Of a DNA stretch of 64,000 nucleotides, positions 1 to 13,000 are shown one piece after another. Each line of letters begins with the position of its first letter. Position 1 is the stretch's first letter. The translations under genes were made by a program, and so were the position numbers. This stretch comes from Spongilla lacustris (lineage: Eukaryota > Porifera > Demospongiae > Spongillida > Spongillidae): assembly GCA_949361645.1 (NCBI GenBank), contig OX442426.1, positions 1,794,673 to 1,858,672 on the forward strand, read 5' to 3'. The notes under the pieces are model-generated. The model was not told the DNA's origin. It was given only the letters and a program-made list of their open reading frames with translations, and did not search any database.

Positions 1-483
1 CGCCTTCGTAATGCCTTCTTGCTGCCGCTGCAACTCAAATGGCACTTGTAACAACTGTGTTTGAATCTCTGCATGATAGCATGATAAACAAAATCATTCC
101 AATGTTCCTCTATTGTGGTGTATGTATATGTATCTATGCATTAATATTATTTATACGTGGTACATGTACGTACTGCACATGAATATGCCAGAACGCCTAC
201 GCAATACGGGTTGTATAGACGGGGGGGGGGGGGGGGGGGGGGGGGGGGGAGTAGTCGTTTGACTGACTCGTTCGACTGAAAGTGATCCAAATGCACGCGG
301 GCGTGTCCTCTGCTTTGTGTTCAAATGCACACATCTCGGCGGGAACAAATTGCGATGCAACCGAACCAAGTTGCTAATCAATTTCGATTTTGCGGAGCAA
401 AATTGCTATTCAATTTTTAAAAAGTAAATTATTCCCTGGAAATATAACAGTTCAATCGGCAAGAATGTTTGCAATCACCAAGG
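1..483. other. Leading stretch without a recognised gene
   Basis: I see no supported coding exon here. It holds a G run at 221-249 and scattered TACATGTA-type words. An open frame on the minus strand only exists because the G run reads as polyproline. It may be upstream intron or 5' flank of the ankyrin/Roc/Death gene. Confidence 0.5.
221..249. repeat. Poly-G run
   Basis: About 29 uninterrupted G. Length is unreliable in assemblies. Confidence 0.9.
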
Positions 484-516
484 ATGGCGAGCGCATACAC
501 TAATAGGGATGTCACG
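484..516 (+). CDS. Candidate first exon of the ankyrin/Roc/Death gene
   Basis: An ATG in good context (AAGGATGGCG) opens eleven codons, followed in phase 0 by a weak GTGTAT donor. That phase fits the first clear ankyrin exon at 837. Support is only position and phase; the true start may lie upstream of this window. Confidence 0.15.
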
Positions 517-836
517 GTGTATGTACATGTATATCCAGAAGCCGCCGAATAGCTCTTTTAGTTTAATTTACTGAGCACACTAAATGATCTGCTGAGTAGT
601 TCTATAGTTACAGCCAAATTGTCTGTATAGTGTATTGGTTGAGTTATCGTTCAACTATATGTACATGTATCAATGAGAGTGTACGTGTATATGAATTTTG
701 GCTGTTTGTGATCTTCGAAGCCAAAGTACATAATTCATTGTTGTACATGCAAATTTTGTATACTGATGTGTTGGTACCATTGTTCATGGACAATTAACAA
801 TACTCTGAATTGGCAATCTTTTATACTCATGTGCAG

Positions 837-1007
837 AATGGATGTACTGCACTAGATCTTGCAACAACTAACCATCATCAGAGGGTTGCAGAATTACTGA
901 AAAAAAGAGCAAATGAGGTTATGTTAAGAGATGCTAGTAAAGATGGGAACACAAAGCTGGTTATGAAGCTTCTGGAAGAAGGAACAGATGCGAATTCATG
1001 TGATTCA
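837..1007 (+). CDS. Ankyrin exon, copy 1 of a duplicated 171-base exon
   Basis: 57 codons, phase 0 at both ends, acceptor GTGCAG and donor GTAAGT. It carries the ankyrin signature T-A-L-D-L-A followed by a second helix pair ending in EEGTDANSCDS. Upstream intron sequence around 695-725 includes a short hairpin (TTTGGCT...AGCCAAA) that recurs before copy 3. Confidence 0.75.
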
Positions 1008-4000
1008 GTAAGTAGTACTGTTATAGATAACATTCATGTTTGTTTTAGTTACAATTTAGAAATGTTTTAGCACTACCAACATTAATATTTTAGTAGCTCA
1101 TGCAATAGTAACTTAACACAGTACTGCAAAGCATTACATACGGGCTGACAAGTGGACTGTCCTGAAATAGCTGCTGATGTGCTGGCTGTTGGCTAGTCTG
1201 AAGCAATCGCATGTCTATTGTACATGTACATGTCTATTGTACGTCACAGCAGTATTGCCAGTCACCAATGCAAAGCTTTTCAGTTCTGAAGTGGCTCTAA
1301 AATCACCACTAGAATGGCAGTTTAAAATAGTCTTGCTCATATGCATGTGTAATGTTCTCAACTGGTTGACAAATAAATTTGGGCATACATGTACATGTAT
1401 GTGTGCATAAACAATATTTTTGTGTTCAGTATCAGTCCATTATTGTTTTGGTGAACATTGTGAATTTAGAAATTATTTGGGTGTATAGGATGCTTTATTG
1501 TACATGCATGTATTAGTTGTCATCATTAACGTGTATTTAATTACATGTATATGTACATGTATGCACATGCATATTATATGAAATTTTGGGAGCATTAAAT
1601 CATGTGTTTTAGATGTGGTCAGACCACATATTGGGGCTTACAGTACTACCCCATGCCCTAGCTGTGTGTCCTTCTGCACACACCTCATACCACCCCCTCC
1701 ACAACAACTGCCCCCACTAGCCTTGAATAAATCAATGTCAATAGATAATGGTACAGTGATAAGGTAACACAAAATTAAGACATTACATGTACCTTTGTTG
1801 TGTGCTCTTTCCTCATTGTTCAAACCTGTTGATTAGAAATTAGGTGTAGTCTGGAATTATTCATTCAAGTTTTAATTTATTTAATTTAGGTATTTAGTTT
1901 GTTTACATCACCATTTCAGCCCACATTTAGCAACAATTATCAGTTCATTGATTTATGAACAATTTTCCTTGATTGTGGAACACCCGGTATACAGATGCAC
2001 TTTGCAGAAATCAAAGTTTGATCTTTTATAGACCGGACGTACTGCACTAGATCTTGCAAGAACTAATAAGCACCAGAGGGTTGTAGAATTACTGGAAAAA
2101 AGAATAAAAGAGGATATGTTGAGAAATGCTAGTAAAGATGGGAACACAAAGCTGGTTATGAAGCTTCTGGAAGAAGGAACAGATGTGAATTCATGTGATT
2201 CCGTAAGAAGATGTATACTTCCTTGATGCTGGCATGGACATTAGTACCATTACTTGCCTTTTGTGCATTCTATAATCAAATCAAATCGCTGACCACCTTA
2301 GTTCAATACAAGTTTAAATCCATTTACATGTAGACATACATGTATGTTAGTGCATACGGTGTACATATATCTTCCAGCACTTTATAGTATACTTTATGTA
2401 TATTATGTACACATGTAGAGTACCGTATGTATATTATTTGTATGTAGAGTACCAAATGTAGTACCTTATGTATAGCCCACCTTTCCTACTGTAAAAAGCA
2501 TGTTGAAATTGTGAAAAGAGACCCACAGCCATCTAACTTAACTGGTTAATGTCTTTATTTACATGTACAAGCGCCAGGCGTTATACATGTAGGTAAAATG
2601 TAATGTGTAGAGCTCTGTTATAACAGCAAAGTTGAAAACACAACATTCCATAATAAAAGTGAAAAAAATATTATAGGTACATGAAAATACCAATTTAAAG
2701 TGAACATGTTATGGGGTGTATACATCTCTGATATAAATTCTGAGTGCATAACGTATGAGTCCCAAATTCCACTTGACTTATGTAGAGTGTGAGTTGAGTG
2801 AGTGTATATACTTTGGCTTTTTGTGGTCTTCAAAGCCAAAGCACAGGCATGCAATTAATTGTGGCAGTATATGTACATACTGACGTTTTGTGTACCAGTT
2901 CTCATGGACAATTACATGTATATTACTTCAATCAATTGGGAAAGCTTTACATTGGCAATCTTTTAAACTCATGTACATGCATAGAACGGACATACTGCAC
3001 TAGACCTTGCAAGACTTTACAATCAACAATGGGTTGCAGAATTACTGGAAAAAAAGAACAAATGAGGTTATGTTGAGAGCTGCTAGCAAAGATGGGAACA
3101 CAAAGTTGGTTGTAACGCTTCTGGAAGAAGGAACAGATGTGAACTCATGTGATTCAGTAAGTACTGTTTGAATTAGCCTACATTAAATTACTATCATGCA
3201 TATGCATAACTAATATGTTAGGGCTGATGTGCTTATGTACATGTACATGTAAACAAATTAACCTGACAACACCTAATTAAAAACGTATGCGCATCCAATA
3301 GCTCCAAAATTTGTTTCAATTTTAACTAGCCTAATTATTGACAAATTCAAAATCAAGATACAGTGATCACTCATTTCTAGTTACAAATGTGGATGTTAAT
3401 AATTGTAGTGTGAGTACATTAGTTAAAAGCTGCACACTATCTTTAGCTACTTCTGTTTAGGAGTTATTCAAAACTGAAATTGTAATATTTTTTATTTCAG
3501 CAATGTATATAATTTAATTATCCATGAAAAATGATATTATTTTATTTCACCAAGCATGTCTGCTTTTGCTGTTAGTCAGTTAATTTATAAACAATTTCAT
3601 TGATCGTGGAACACCCTGTTTTAATCCCTTTATTTGATAATCTATTATGCTAGTAGTGGTGATGCCAATATACATGTGTGCAAGTAGGTCAGTCACTATA
3701 AAAGCTCATTTAACTGAAAAACACTAATTCGAATAATTCATCTTCCCCGGTAGTGGAAAGGGTCAAATTTGTTGCATACTTATACATTGTGAATAACTAC
3801 ATGTACGACATTATCTTACTGAGTTCCTTGTACATGTATACCATTGTGCTGTTTGGTGTAATGTGTTCCATCATACATGTATGTCGGATGATGTAGGATC
3901 AGCAAACTGCACTAAACCTCTCATCAATGAATGGTCACACAGCTACAGTGTTAGCTCTACTGGGCAGAGGAGCTGATTTCAATGCCGAGGATAAGGTTAG

Positions 4001-7000
4001 TTCAACATGAACCATACAGTATTCATTGGAGGATGTTAGCTTACCACACTCCAGCCTACAGTCAAAACTCCATCAAGCCGTGTATAAAGCTAATAAATAT
4101 GGCAAATTGACCCTTACTTTTTACACTCAAGTCTAATTCGGACAGTTCATACTAAGCCATCCCTATGTTTGACTTTAATGTGTAACTACATGTACGTGAC
4201 TGTATTAATAATTATAGTTGTTTTATGTAAGCACATGTACATGTACTGTACTCCCCAGGTGTATTGATCACTGACTTAATCCAATAGCCCATGGCCACAT
4301 GCAGTTGTGTTTTGTATTTTCAAACACAGTTTTGGGCCTTGTTTGTACATGAGCATCTCATGTTTGCAAGGCGATAAAACACATAATTATTGGTACATAG
4401 CGTTTACAGCTTCTCAGTTAATGTAGCATAATCATACAATACGACCAGAATGTAATACGATGTGCCAACTTTCTATTGACCTGATTCAAAAGAAGACTTA
4501 ACTTAAAGTTCATTTGTAGTCGTGATATAGATTCTTAGTGCATAATGTGTGACTTTTTACAGTGCGCGCAAAGTGCACTAGAGTATGGGATGAGTTAGTG
4601 TATATATTTGTGGTATTCGAAGTTACATGTAAGACACATGCAAATTTATCACATTCTGATATATTGTGTACAAGTATTCATTACTTCAATCGATTTGGAG
4701 AGCTCTACATTGGCATCTTTTATACCCATGTATAGACCGGACATACTGCACTAGATCTTGCAAGAATTAATAAGCACCAGAGGGTTGTAGAATTACTGGA
4801 AAAAAGAGCAAAAGAGGATATGTTGAGAAATGCTAGTAAAGATGGGAACACAAAGCTGGTAATGAAGCTTCTGGAAGAAGGAACAGATGTAAATTCATGT
4901 GATTCCGTAAGTACTGTTATAGATAATAATTAACTTACATTGAGAAACGCTTTTGCACTACCAATGATTTGTACTTATTAGCTCATGCCAGCAATAATAC
5001 AGTCCTGTCTGTATGTATTAATAAAAAAATAAAACTTGCTGGTTCTAGTACTCTTGTACTTCGATTTATAGCATCCATATGCACATATAGATAACAATCC
5101 TACATCACCAATTCTAAGTTTTTATATCTTGTTTCACTCATTTTTATCTACCATCAGTGTGTCTTGGAGTGTCATTTCTGTGATAACATAAACATGATGC
5201 AGTCACACGTATACAGGTGTGTCGGGCACCGTTTACACTCAGGTGTGTTTACTCTCAGAACAGTGTATCAGTGGTTTCTGGCACCACAATGACAACAGCT
5301 TCTAGGGTCACTAACTAAACGGAGATAGCTAACGATTGAAGTTTGTGTCAAACAGAACTCCCCTTACGAAATTAATAAAACAAATCCAACTCGGCTATAC
5401 ATGTAAGTTAGCAATAGCATATGTCACTGTTAAGTCAATGGGTTAACCCAGGGAGAAGGGGTGCACAAAATTAGGGTATTGCAATAATCAATTGACAGAT
5501 GTATATATATCAGTATGGGACAGTGTCCAGCAAAATCGGTTATAATTTTATCACTATAAAAATTGCACGTTGTACTAAACAACACATCTTCGCGACGATA
5601 CTACGTTTTCCTTTCAAATTTCGTACACTTGCTCCCACACCATTTCTCTGTGTGAAAATTGATTTTTGTGATCTACACCTTTTCCGTGCCGTGGATACAG
5701 CATTCGTTAACCCTGCGGGTTAGAATTCCTCATTTCTCCACGTACGAGTGTTGAAAACGAGTCAAATTTGGGTTGCACATAGAGGAGTCCTGTAGCTATT
5801 GATTTGATCTGTTCGTTAATTTCTATATCATCTGTTACGGAGATACAGTTGAACAAACTACGGGCACGTTTTCCTGCTTGATTCGCACCAATGATTTTGG
5901 CAAATCACGTCCCGTTCAGTGAATGGGAAGGCGGTGATTATCTCATTGGCGCGAATCAAGCGGGAAAATGTGCCTGTAGTTTGCTCAACTGTATCTTTGT
6001 AACGGATGATTCAGAAACTTATATAACGAACAGAACAAATCAATAGCTACAGGACTCCTCTATGCACTCTCCGAATTCGACGCGTTTTCAACACTCGTAC
6101 GTCTAGAAATGTGGATTTCTAACCCGTGGGGTTAACGATTATTGTATCCACGGCACGGAAAAGTTGTAGATCATAAAAATCAATTTTCACACAGAGAAAT
6201 GGTGTAGTAACAAGTGTATGCAATTTGAAAGGAAAAGGTAGTACCGTCGCGTAGATGTGTTGTTTAGTACAACGTGCCATTTTTATAGTGATAAAATTAT
6301 AACCCCACAAGCCCAATTTTGCTGGACACTGTCCCATATACTCTTTTATCTACTGATATTTCACTACCCATTTTAATTCTTATTAAGGATAGTTTTTCTA
6401 AATTATTTTTCATTAATAATCCACAGCTTCAATGCACTCCACTCCATCTGGCTAAAGATGTTGAAGTAGTAAGAGTTCTGATTGCTGCTGGAGCTGATGT
6501 GAATGCGAAAGATGAAGTAAGGAAGATTGGTTCAGAAATTTTAATTTATGACTATACTTAAAATCTCAATCACTGTAATAAGTGTTTTACAGGGCATCTG
6601 CAGGATGTACATTGTATGAGTATAGTGTACATGTACGTGTACATGCATGTGTACCTGTGTTTGTGGTACATGTACAATGTACATGTACATGTAAATTGAC
6701 AGTTTCCATTACCAATCCACAGCTTCACCGTACTGCACTCCATCTGGCTAAAGATGCAGAAGTAGTAAGAGTTCTGGTTGTTGCTGGAGCAGATTTGAAT
6801 GCAAAAGATAAAGTGAGGAAATGAGCATGATGGCTGGGTTCCTGAATAGTAAACCTTTGTGGGCCATAGTGATTATGGACCTATCATGCCTATTTTTTTT
6901 TTAAAAGTAATCAATGTACATGTACTGTATAAGCATCTATTTCCATTTGGCTTAGCCTCCTGGTAAAAAGGAATGTTTGTTAATAGTGATACTGACATAG

Positions 7001-10000
7001 CTATTTTATGAAATTGAGTTCAAGGAGATACATTTACCTGTTGTATAGTTCTTCATTGGTGTATGTGCATGTGGGGAAAAGAGAATGTAGCCTCCCATCT
7101 CCACAAACTGACTAAATGTACTGCCTTGGCATATGCCTGCACATGTCAGTGTATGAAAATTGAGTGAAAGTTACTTCTAATGGCAATTGTATGTGTCCAT
7201 GCTTAGTTGCCATTTTCATGTACAAAATGTAGCAAAAATCATCATTCCCACTGTAACTTGATTACCAAAGTAATAAGTCACCATTTTGTCTAACTGTTTT
7301 GCTACACTGCCGCAATTATAAGCCTTACGAGGTTGAAAATGTATAGTGGGAGGAGCATGGTACATGTACATGTAGTAGGGCAGATTTATGTGTATCTGTA
7401 TAAGGTTCTCTTCTTTCCTTGGAGCACACTGTGTTTGCTCATCAATACAGTATCCATAGCTTGTACTGTACAGGTATTTATATACATTGAGTGATTTATG
7501 AATTAATACTGAAACTGTGAAGCCATTACCGTTTCCATTTCTCACCAGGCTTGTCTTCATGTTTAGTGTTTCATGGTATTTTTTCTATACAATGTATTTA
7601 TACAGGTGTTAAAAATAGTCACTCTTATAGTTTAAAATATAAATGCAAGAAATTAAAATCCTTGTACTGCCTGTTAAATGTTCCGGTACAGTATATTTAT
7701 GTGAATTCTGATTCAACAGTATAATAATCCACCATCATACATGGCATTGATGGAAGGCAGAACTGAAGTTGTGCAAGCATTGGCTTCTTCAGGCTGGAAT
7801 CAGGGTTAGTTGTACCTGGCATTTTAAATACTGGTGGTGTATACTTTATGTTTGCCACAATGTGATGCATGTGTAAGCCTCCTCTGAAGTATAAACTATG
7901 CACATATGCAAACCACTATAAGGATGTATGTCAATGAATATTGACTATTGAATATTGATTTGATCAGTTGATTTGATTTGATTTGATAAATTTTCAGGTA
8001 AAGGTAAATCACGTACTACATGTGTGTCATTGCTGCATATATGTATTGGGCAATGAAACGGTTATTAAGCCTCATAGTTTATAGCTTACCAGCATAACTG
8101 TAAACAGAAGTCTTCAATTGTGACACTATAAAATTTCAGAGAACATAAATTATGTGAGACAGCTTAGTGCATGTACATATGTATGCATACACATGTACAT
8201 GTCCATTCTTGCACAAACCATTCAAATTAGGGACACTCAGCAGAAGGAAAGAGTTTCTAATATTTATTAGTGTATTTGTACAAATATGTATCATATGGAA
8301 AAGTGGACATTTTGGTAATATGTGTGCATTATTTTATTTGCAGATTATACAACAGTAAGCATATTTGAAGGTGTTCTTTATTCTGTGATGAACAGCAATA
8401 CATTTTGAACAGCCTGGGAGGAACAACAATGTCCACGTTTCAGATGATACTATTTGGTGGGATGAAGGAGATGATACCATATCAGATGACAGCAGTATTG
8501 AAAATGAAGAAGATACAACCAGTACATGTAGGTTATATTGTGTTAATAAGACCTCACTTTTTGTATTATCCATATTAAAATATATACAGGTATCATATTG
8601 TTGGTTCTCATAGTGTTGTTGCTAAAATTGTGATACAGCAACATTGTACGTGTTTCTCAATCAATACAGCTTGTACTATCGAATTCACTTTAAATTTCCC
8701 CCATCGTCCTACACGTTGGACGCAAGTTCAAATTATTTTTTAGCAAACTCTAATGAACAGAGAACAAACCAAAATCTCATTGTACTGTAGAGAAATGGTT
8801 ATTAATTCAGAAAATACTGGTACTTCAAAAATTGTCAAATACAGTCAATACTGCATTGCTAAAAGGTTAATTTGCAAGCAACTTCAAGTACCAACAAGTA
8901 ATGTTGGAAAGATAAAAGATGGGGGTAGTAAGACGGGTCATTTGCACTAAGCAAATAGAAAAGTACATGAATTTGCTAGCTCCACAAGCGTATGAACGAT
9001 AGGTATTTGTCAGTCGCATTTTGCTGTACATAATTGCAAAGTGAATGGACAAAATTTAAAAACGTACAGTGTGTTTTTGGTTAAAATTGCAAAACCGATT
9101 AGAGTTAAAACACTGCCATAGAATGTATAAAGTAGCACACACATCATGTTTCAAAAAACATTCAAAAAATGTTATCCGTTTTTGTGATAATTAAATTCTC
9201 CACATAATGCATTTTTAAGAACTGCATCCATTTTTTGCATTGCGTAACCAAGGGTGTAATTTTAAAAATAGATCGACAATTGGTAAATACAGCACAATAG
9301 ACACATCAAGCAACAGTAGAGAAATGGATGCCAAAAATTTATATAGGATGTGTAATTAAGTCAGGTTTTAACCCTCAACTATACGTGACTATTTTTGATT
9401 ATGCATTCAATGTACATGTAGTGATATTTAATTAACCTTTTTCTTGGTAACTTGGGAATAGTCAATATTCACTTCCCACAATAATCAGTTACCTCTTATG
9501 GTTTGGTGAACTAAAGGATTAATTGTTAATCAGTAAATGATTTTCAAACCAACTGTATACACATGATTTTTTCCAACTTAGAGCCTAAAGTTACAAGTAA
9601 ATCAAAAACTTCTCTATCGAGAAAGTGATTGCTGGTATGTAGGATTGATGTTGCAAAAACCAAGGAAGCAAAATTACTTACTAAAGATGTGGCACATATG
9701 AACTCGGTACCGTTTTTAATGATGACTTTTAAGGTATTTTTGAAAACGTTATATTTCCACAACCATACATCACTTTATTGCCAAATTCGAGAAACCTATT
9801 GCCCCATCCCTTACGTACATATAGTGCGATATTGATGGTATAGATTCACTCCACTGGCTGTATCCGAGGCCTGATAGGTCCCGGAGGTAAAACGTATCAT
9901 AACTCCAACACCGAAAATATTTCTAATGCCAAATTTGAATCACTGGTAGGAAAATGGTGTCCAACCAAACGGTGACTTTTCGCAATACCTTTATAGCGAT

Positions 10001-13000
10001 GGTTCAGGCGAGGCTTAGTGTCAAACTTAGTGCAGCGGTGAACCATTTTTGAAATTTACATACGTGCCACACCCCCATTTCTACGTGACGTGACGCGGAA
10101 TAAACACGGAAGACTTGGAGAGTTCAGGAAGCAAATCAGAAGATATCTTTGATGAGGGATCTGAACTTAATGAAGATGGCACCGAATCAGATGGCGATGG
10201 AGCGGGAATATAATCGAGATCTTATTGCCTGCCATTTTGTTTAGCTTTACCCGAACTTGGTAATGTCAGCCTTTATTTTATGAAGCGTCTTTTCTACCTA
10301 AACACTGACAAATACACATTTCTTTTACGTGGAATCGTTAATAAGCAATAAATTTTTGACGTCACGTAGAATTGGAGGTGTGGCACGTAATGTAAATTTC
10401 AAAAATGGTCTATGTTGCTAGTGCCAAATGGGGGTTAATCGTAGTTATGTGTCATATACATGTATGGCCCAGATGGCTGTAGATTCGACTAGAAATGAGT
10501 TTAAACTTGGTACGAGTACAATTCTTAAATAATTTTTGTGGAAAATCTTTAAAAACTCAGTCTTCAATATAACAAAACACTACAAATTAGTATCATTAGA
10601 AACAGGAGACAAAATGCTATGTAGTACATATATATATAACTCAATCCTTTAAGATTCCAACAAAATATAATACCTTTACACTTTTAATAAAATTCTCATT
10701 ATTTATGCTTTGGCGGACTGTCACTTATTAACCATAAACAGTATGGAAATTTCTCCTGCAGATTATAGTGCTGCAAGGTATTATAAAAATTTAAAAAAAT
10801 AAAAACATATACATTATATCCTACTTAAATGTCGGGGTCCTAACCCACTGTGAGGTGTACACTTTTTCTATATAGGCCATCTATAGTCATTAAAAGTTAC
10901 TGTGTTGTAGATACATGTACATGTGCCTACAACAAGGATCTATAACGCTTTAATTTATTCCTGGATCCATCTACATGTATACCTCTCAAGAATACTTGAA
11001 GCTCATTCCCAGACCACTCTAAGAACCACAGGCACTGCCTAACATTTCATTTACATGTATAACTTTCCCATGATATGTGCATTTTTCATCCATGGAGTAT
11101 AGTACAGGCTATACTTGTGCAATAATAGCATTTGAGTATATCCCTCCATCGTCACCTACACGTAGGCGTGTTGACTTACATATAGGCTTGCTAAAGAGCC
11201 GAGCTCCAAAGTGAATTAAAACGAAGCCCTGTGCTTCAGTGTTACATTATTTGAGTTCAAAGTTCTAAACGCCATTCAATGCGAGGACCATAGGTTGCAA
11301 TAGAATGCCTACATGTAGGCGTTTGTTCGATCTATCATTAATAGTATCGCAAAACTCAAGTTCTTTCCCAGGCAAAAATACAGCTACATGTACATGTACA
11401 AACTAATCACATTACTGCATGGTATAGGTGCTTTTGTGTATTGTGCAATGAAGTCATACATTTATGTTAATACCTGATTTTTTCCCCTCAAGTTTGTGTT
11501 ACGTATTGTTTTAGTTCAGGTACATTCGAATGATTCTGGTGATCACTTGCCTGATCAATCTCCCTAAATTAAGTTACATGGGGGTAAAAGAACTGTTGTA
11601 TGTGAGGAAGATATTAATTGGGAAATAGCTAGATAAAATATTCTTGTCACTACATATACATGTACATGTATACCTGCCTTTAAGCACCATTTAAGTATTT
11701 CTAAAGCAGCGCCTTAATTTAATAGTAGTAAGTTGTTTCAGTCTAGTTTTCCATGTGTCCTTCATGTGCAAACCGTGTTGAGGATAAAACCACTCATTGT
11801 CATCATGCAGATTAGTGTCAATGTTACACATACGAGCAAAGGCAGCATGAACATATAGCCACTACACACACCTTTTCTATTACACAATTTCCATTTCCGT
11901 TTGGAAGGGAAGAGAGGGTGCCTAGAAGCTCATTCCCCCACTTACCCTCTCTCATTTTCTCAGCTTTCTATCACGCTCCTCCTATTTATATATACATGCA
12001 CCTGTTAGTGTTATACTAATTGTATTACTCCTTATTTGGCTATGTAACTATAATTTTTCATTTCATATCATAAGTAACAGTGAAGCTAAATTAGTTACAT
12101 GTTATTCTTACTCTTCTCCCAATATAAGTGGCACAGCAGCTGTATGAAGAAGCCATGAAGCAAGGTTCAGTCAAAATGTCTATTATCAAATGTCTGGTGC
12201 TTGGTATAGCAGGTGTGGGGAAGACCCACCTCAAGAGGCTCCTCCTATCAGGAACAGTTGGTCGTATTAGCACAGGTTTGGCTGATAACCCCATCCAGGC
12301 CTTTGTTGGCTCCATCAGCTCCATACTAGCAGGTGTGGATGAGGAAGATGCTGGAAAATGGGAGATCATGGATGAAGCCAAGCTAACACAACTTCTTACT
12401 AGAGCCTATCACATAGAGCCTTCAGTTCCTCCAATCACCACTCCACACATATCACATCAGCACCAGTCACATGCTCCAACAAGTAAAGCTGTACACGATA
12501 TGTCAGAGAGTATTGTTCACATTGCATCCACATCTCCTATCAATCCTCCTGTACATGTTATTACCTCAGAGAGTGAGCTCCACACTGATGACCAAGCCGC
12601 TGATGAAGTAGGTAGGGTGTTTATTGAGGCATTAAAAAATATAACGGAAACTAAAGTGCCTAATGTGAAAGTAGTTCACTTTATTGATAGTGGTGGTCAG
12701 CCCCAGTTTCTTGAGCTCTTGCCTGCCTTTGTCCAAGATGTGTCTGCAATCCTCTTTGCTGTTAACCTTTCTGAAAGGCTGGACCACTGTCCCATGATCT
12801 ATTTCTATGGGCTGGATGGTCAGCCAGTGGGAGAGCCATACCAGTCCCCATTCTCACACAAACAGGTGTTGGAGCAGTGTGTGAGGGCTGCCCATGCCAG
12901 AGATGTCCATCCTCAGGTGTTTGTAGTAGGCACACACAGAGATAAGGAGCACGAGTGTTCAGAAAAGAGGGAAGACAAAAATACAATCATTAGTAACATT

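Noticed and set aside
5499..6337. Two similar 70-codon frames on opposite strands as a divergent gene pair
   Set aside because: They are the two arms of one inverted-repeat element, so similarity follows from palindromy.
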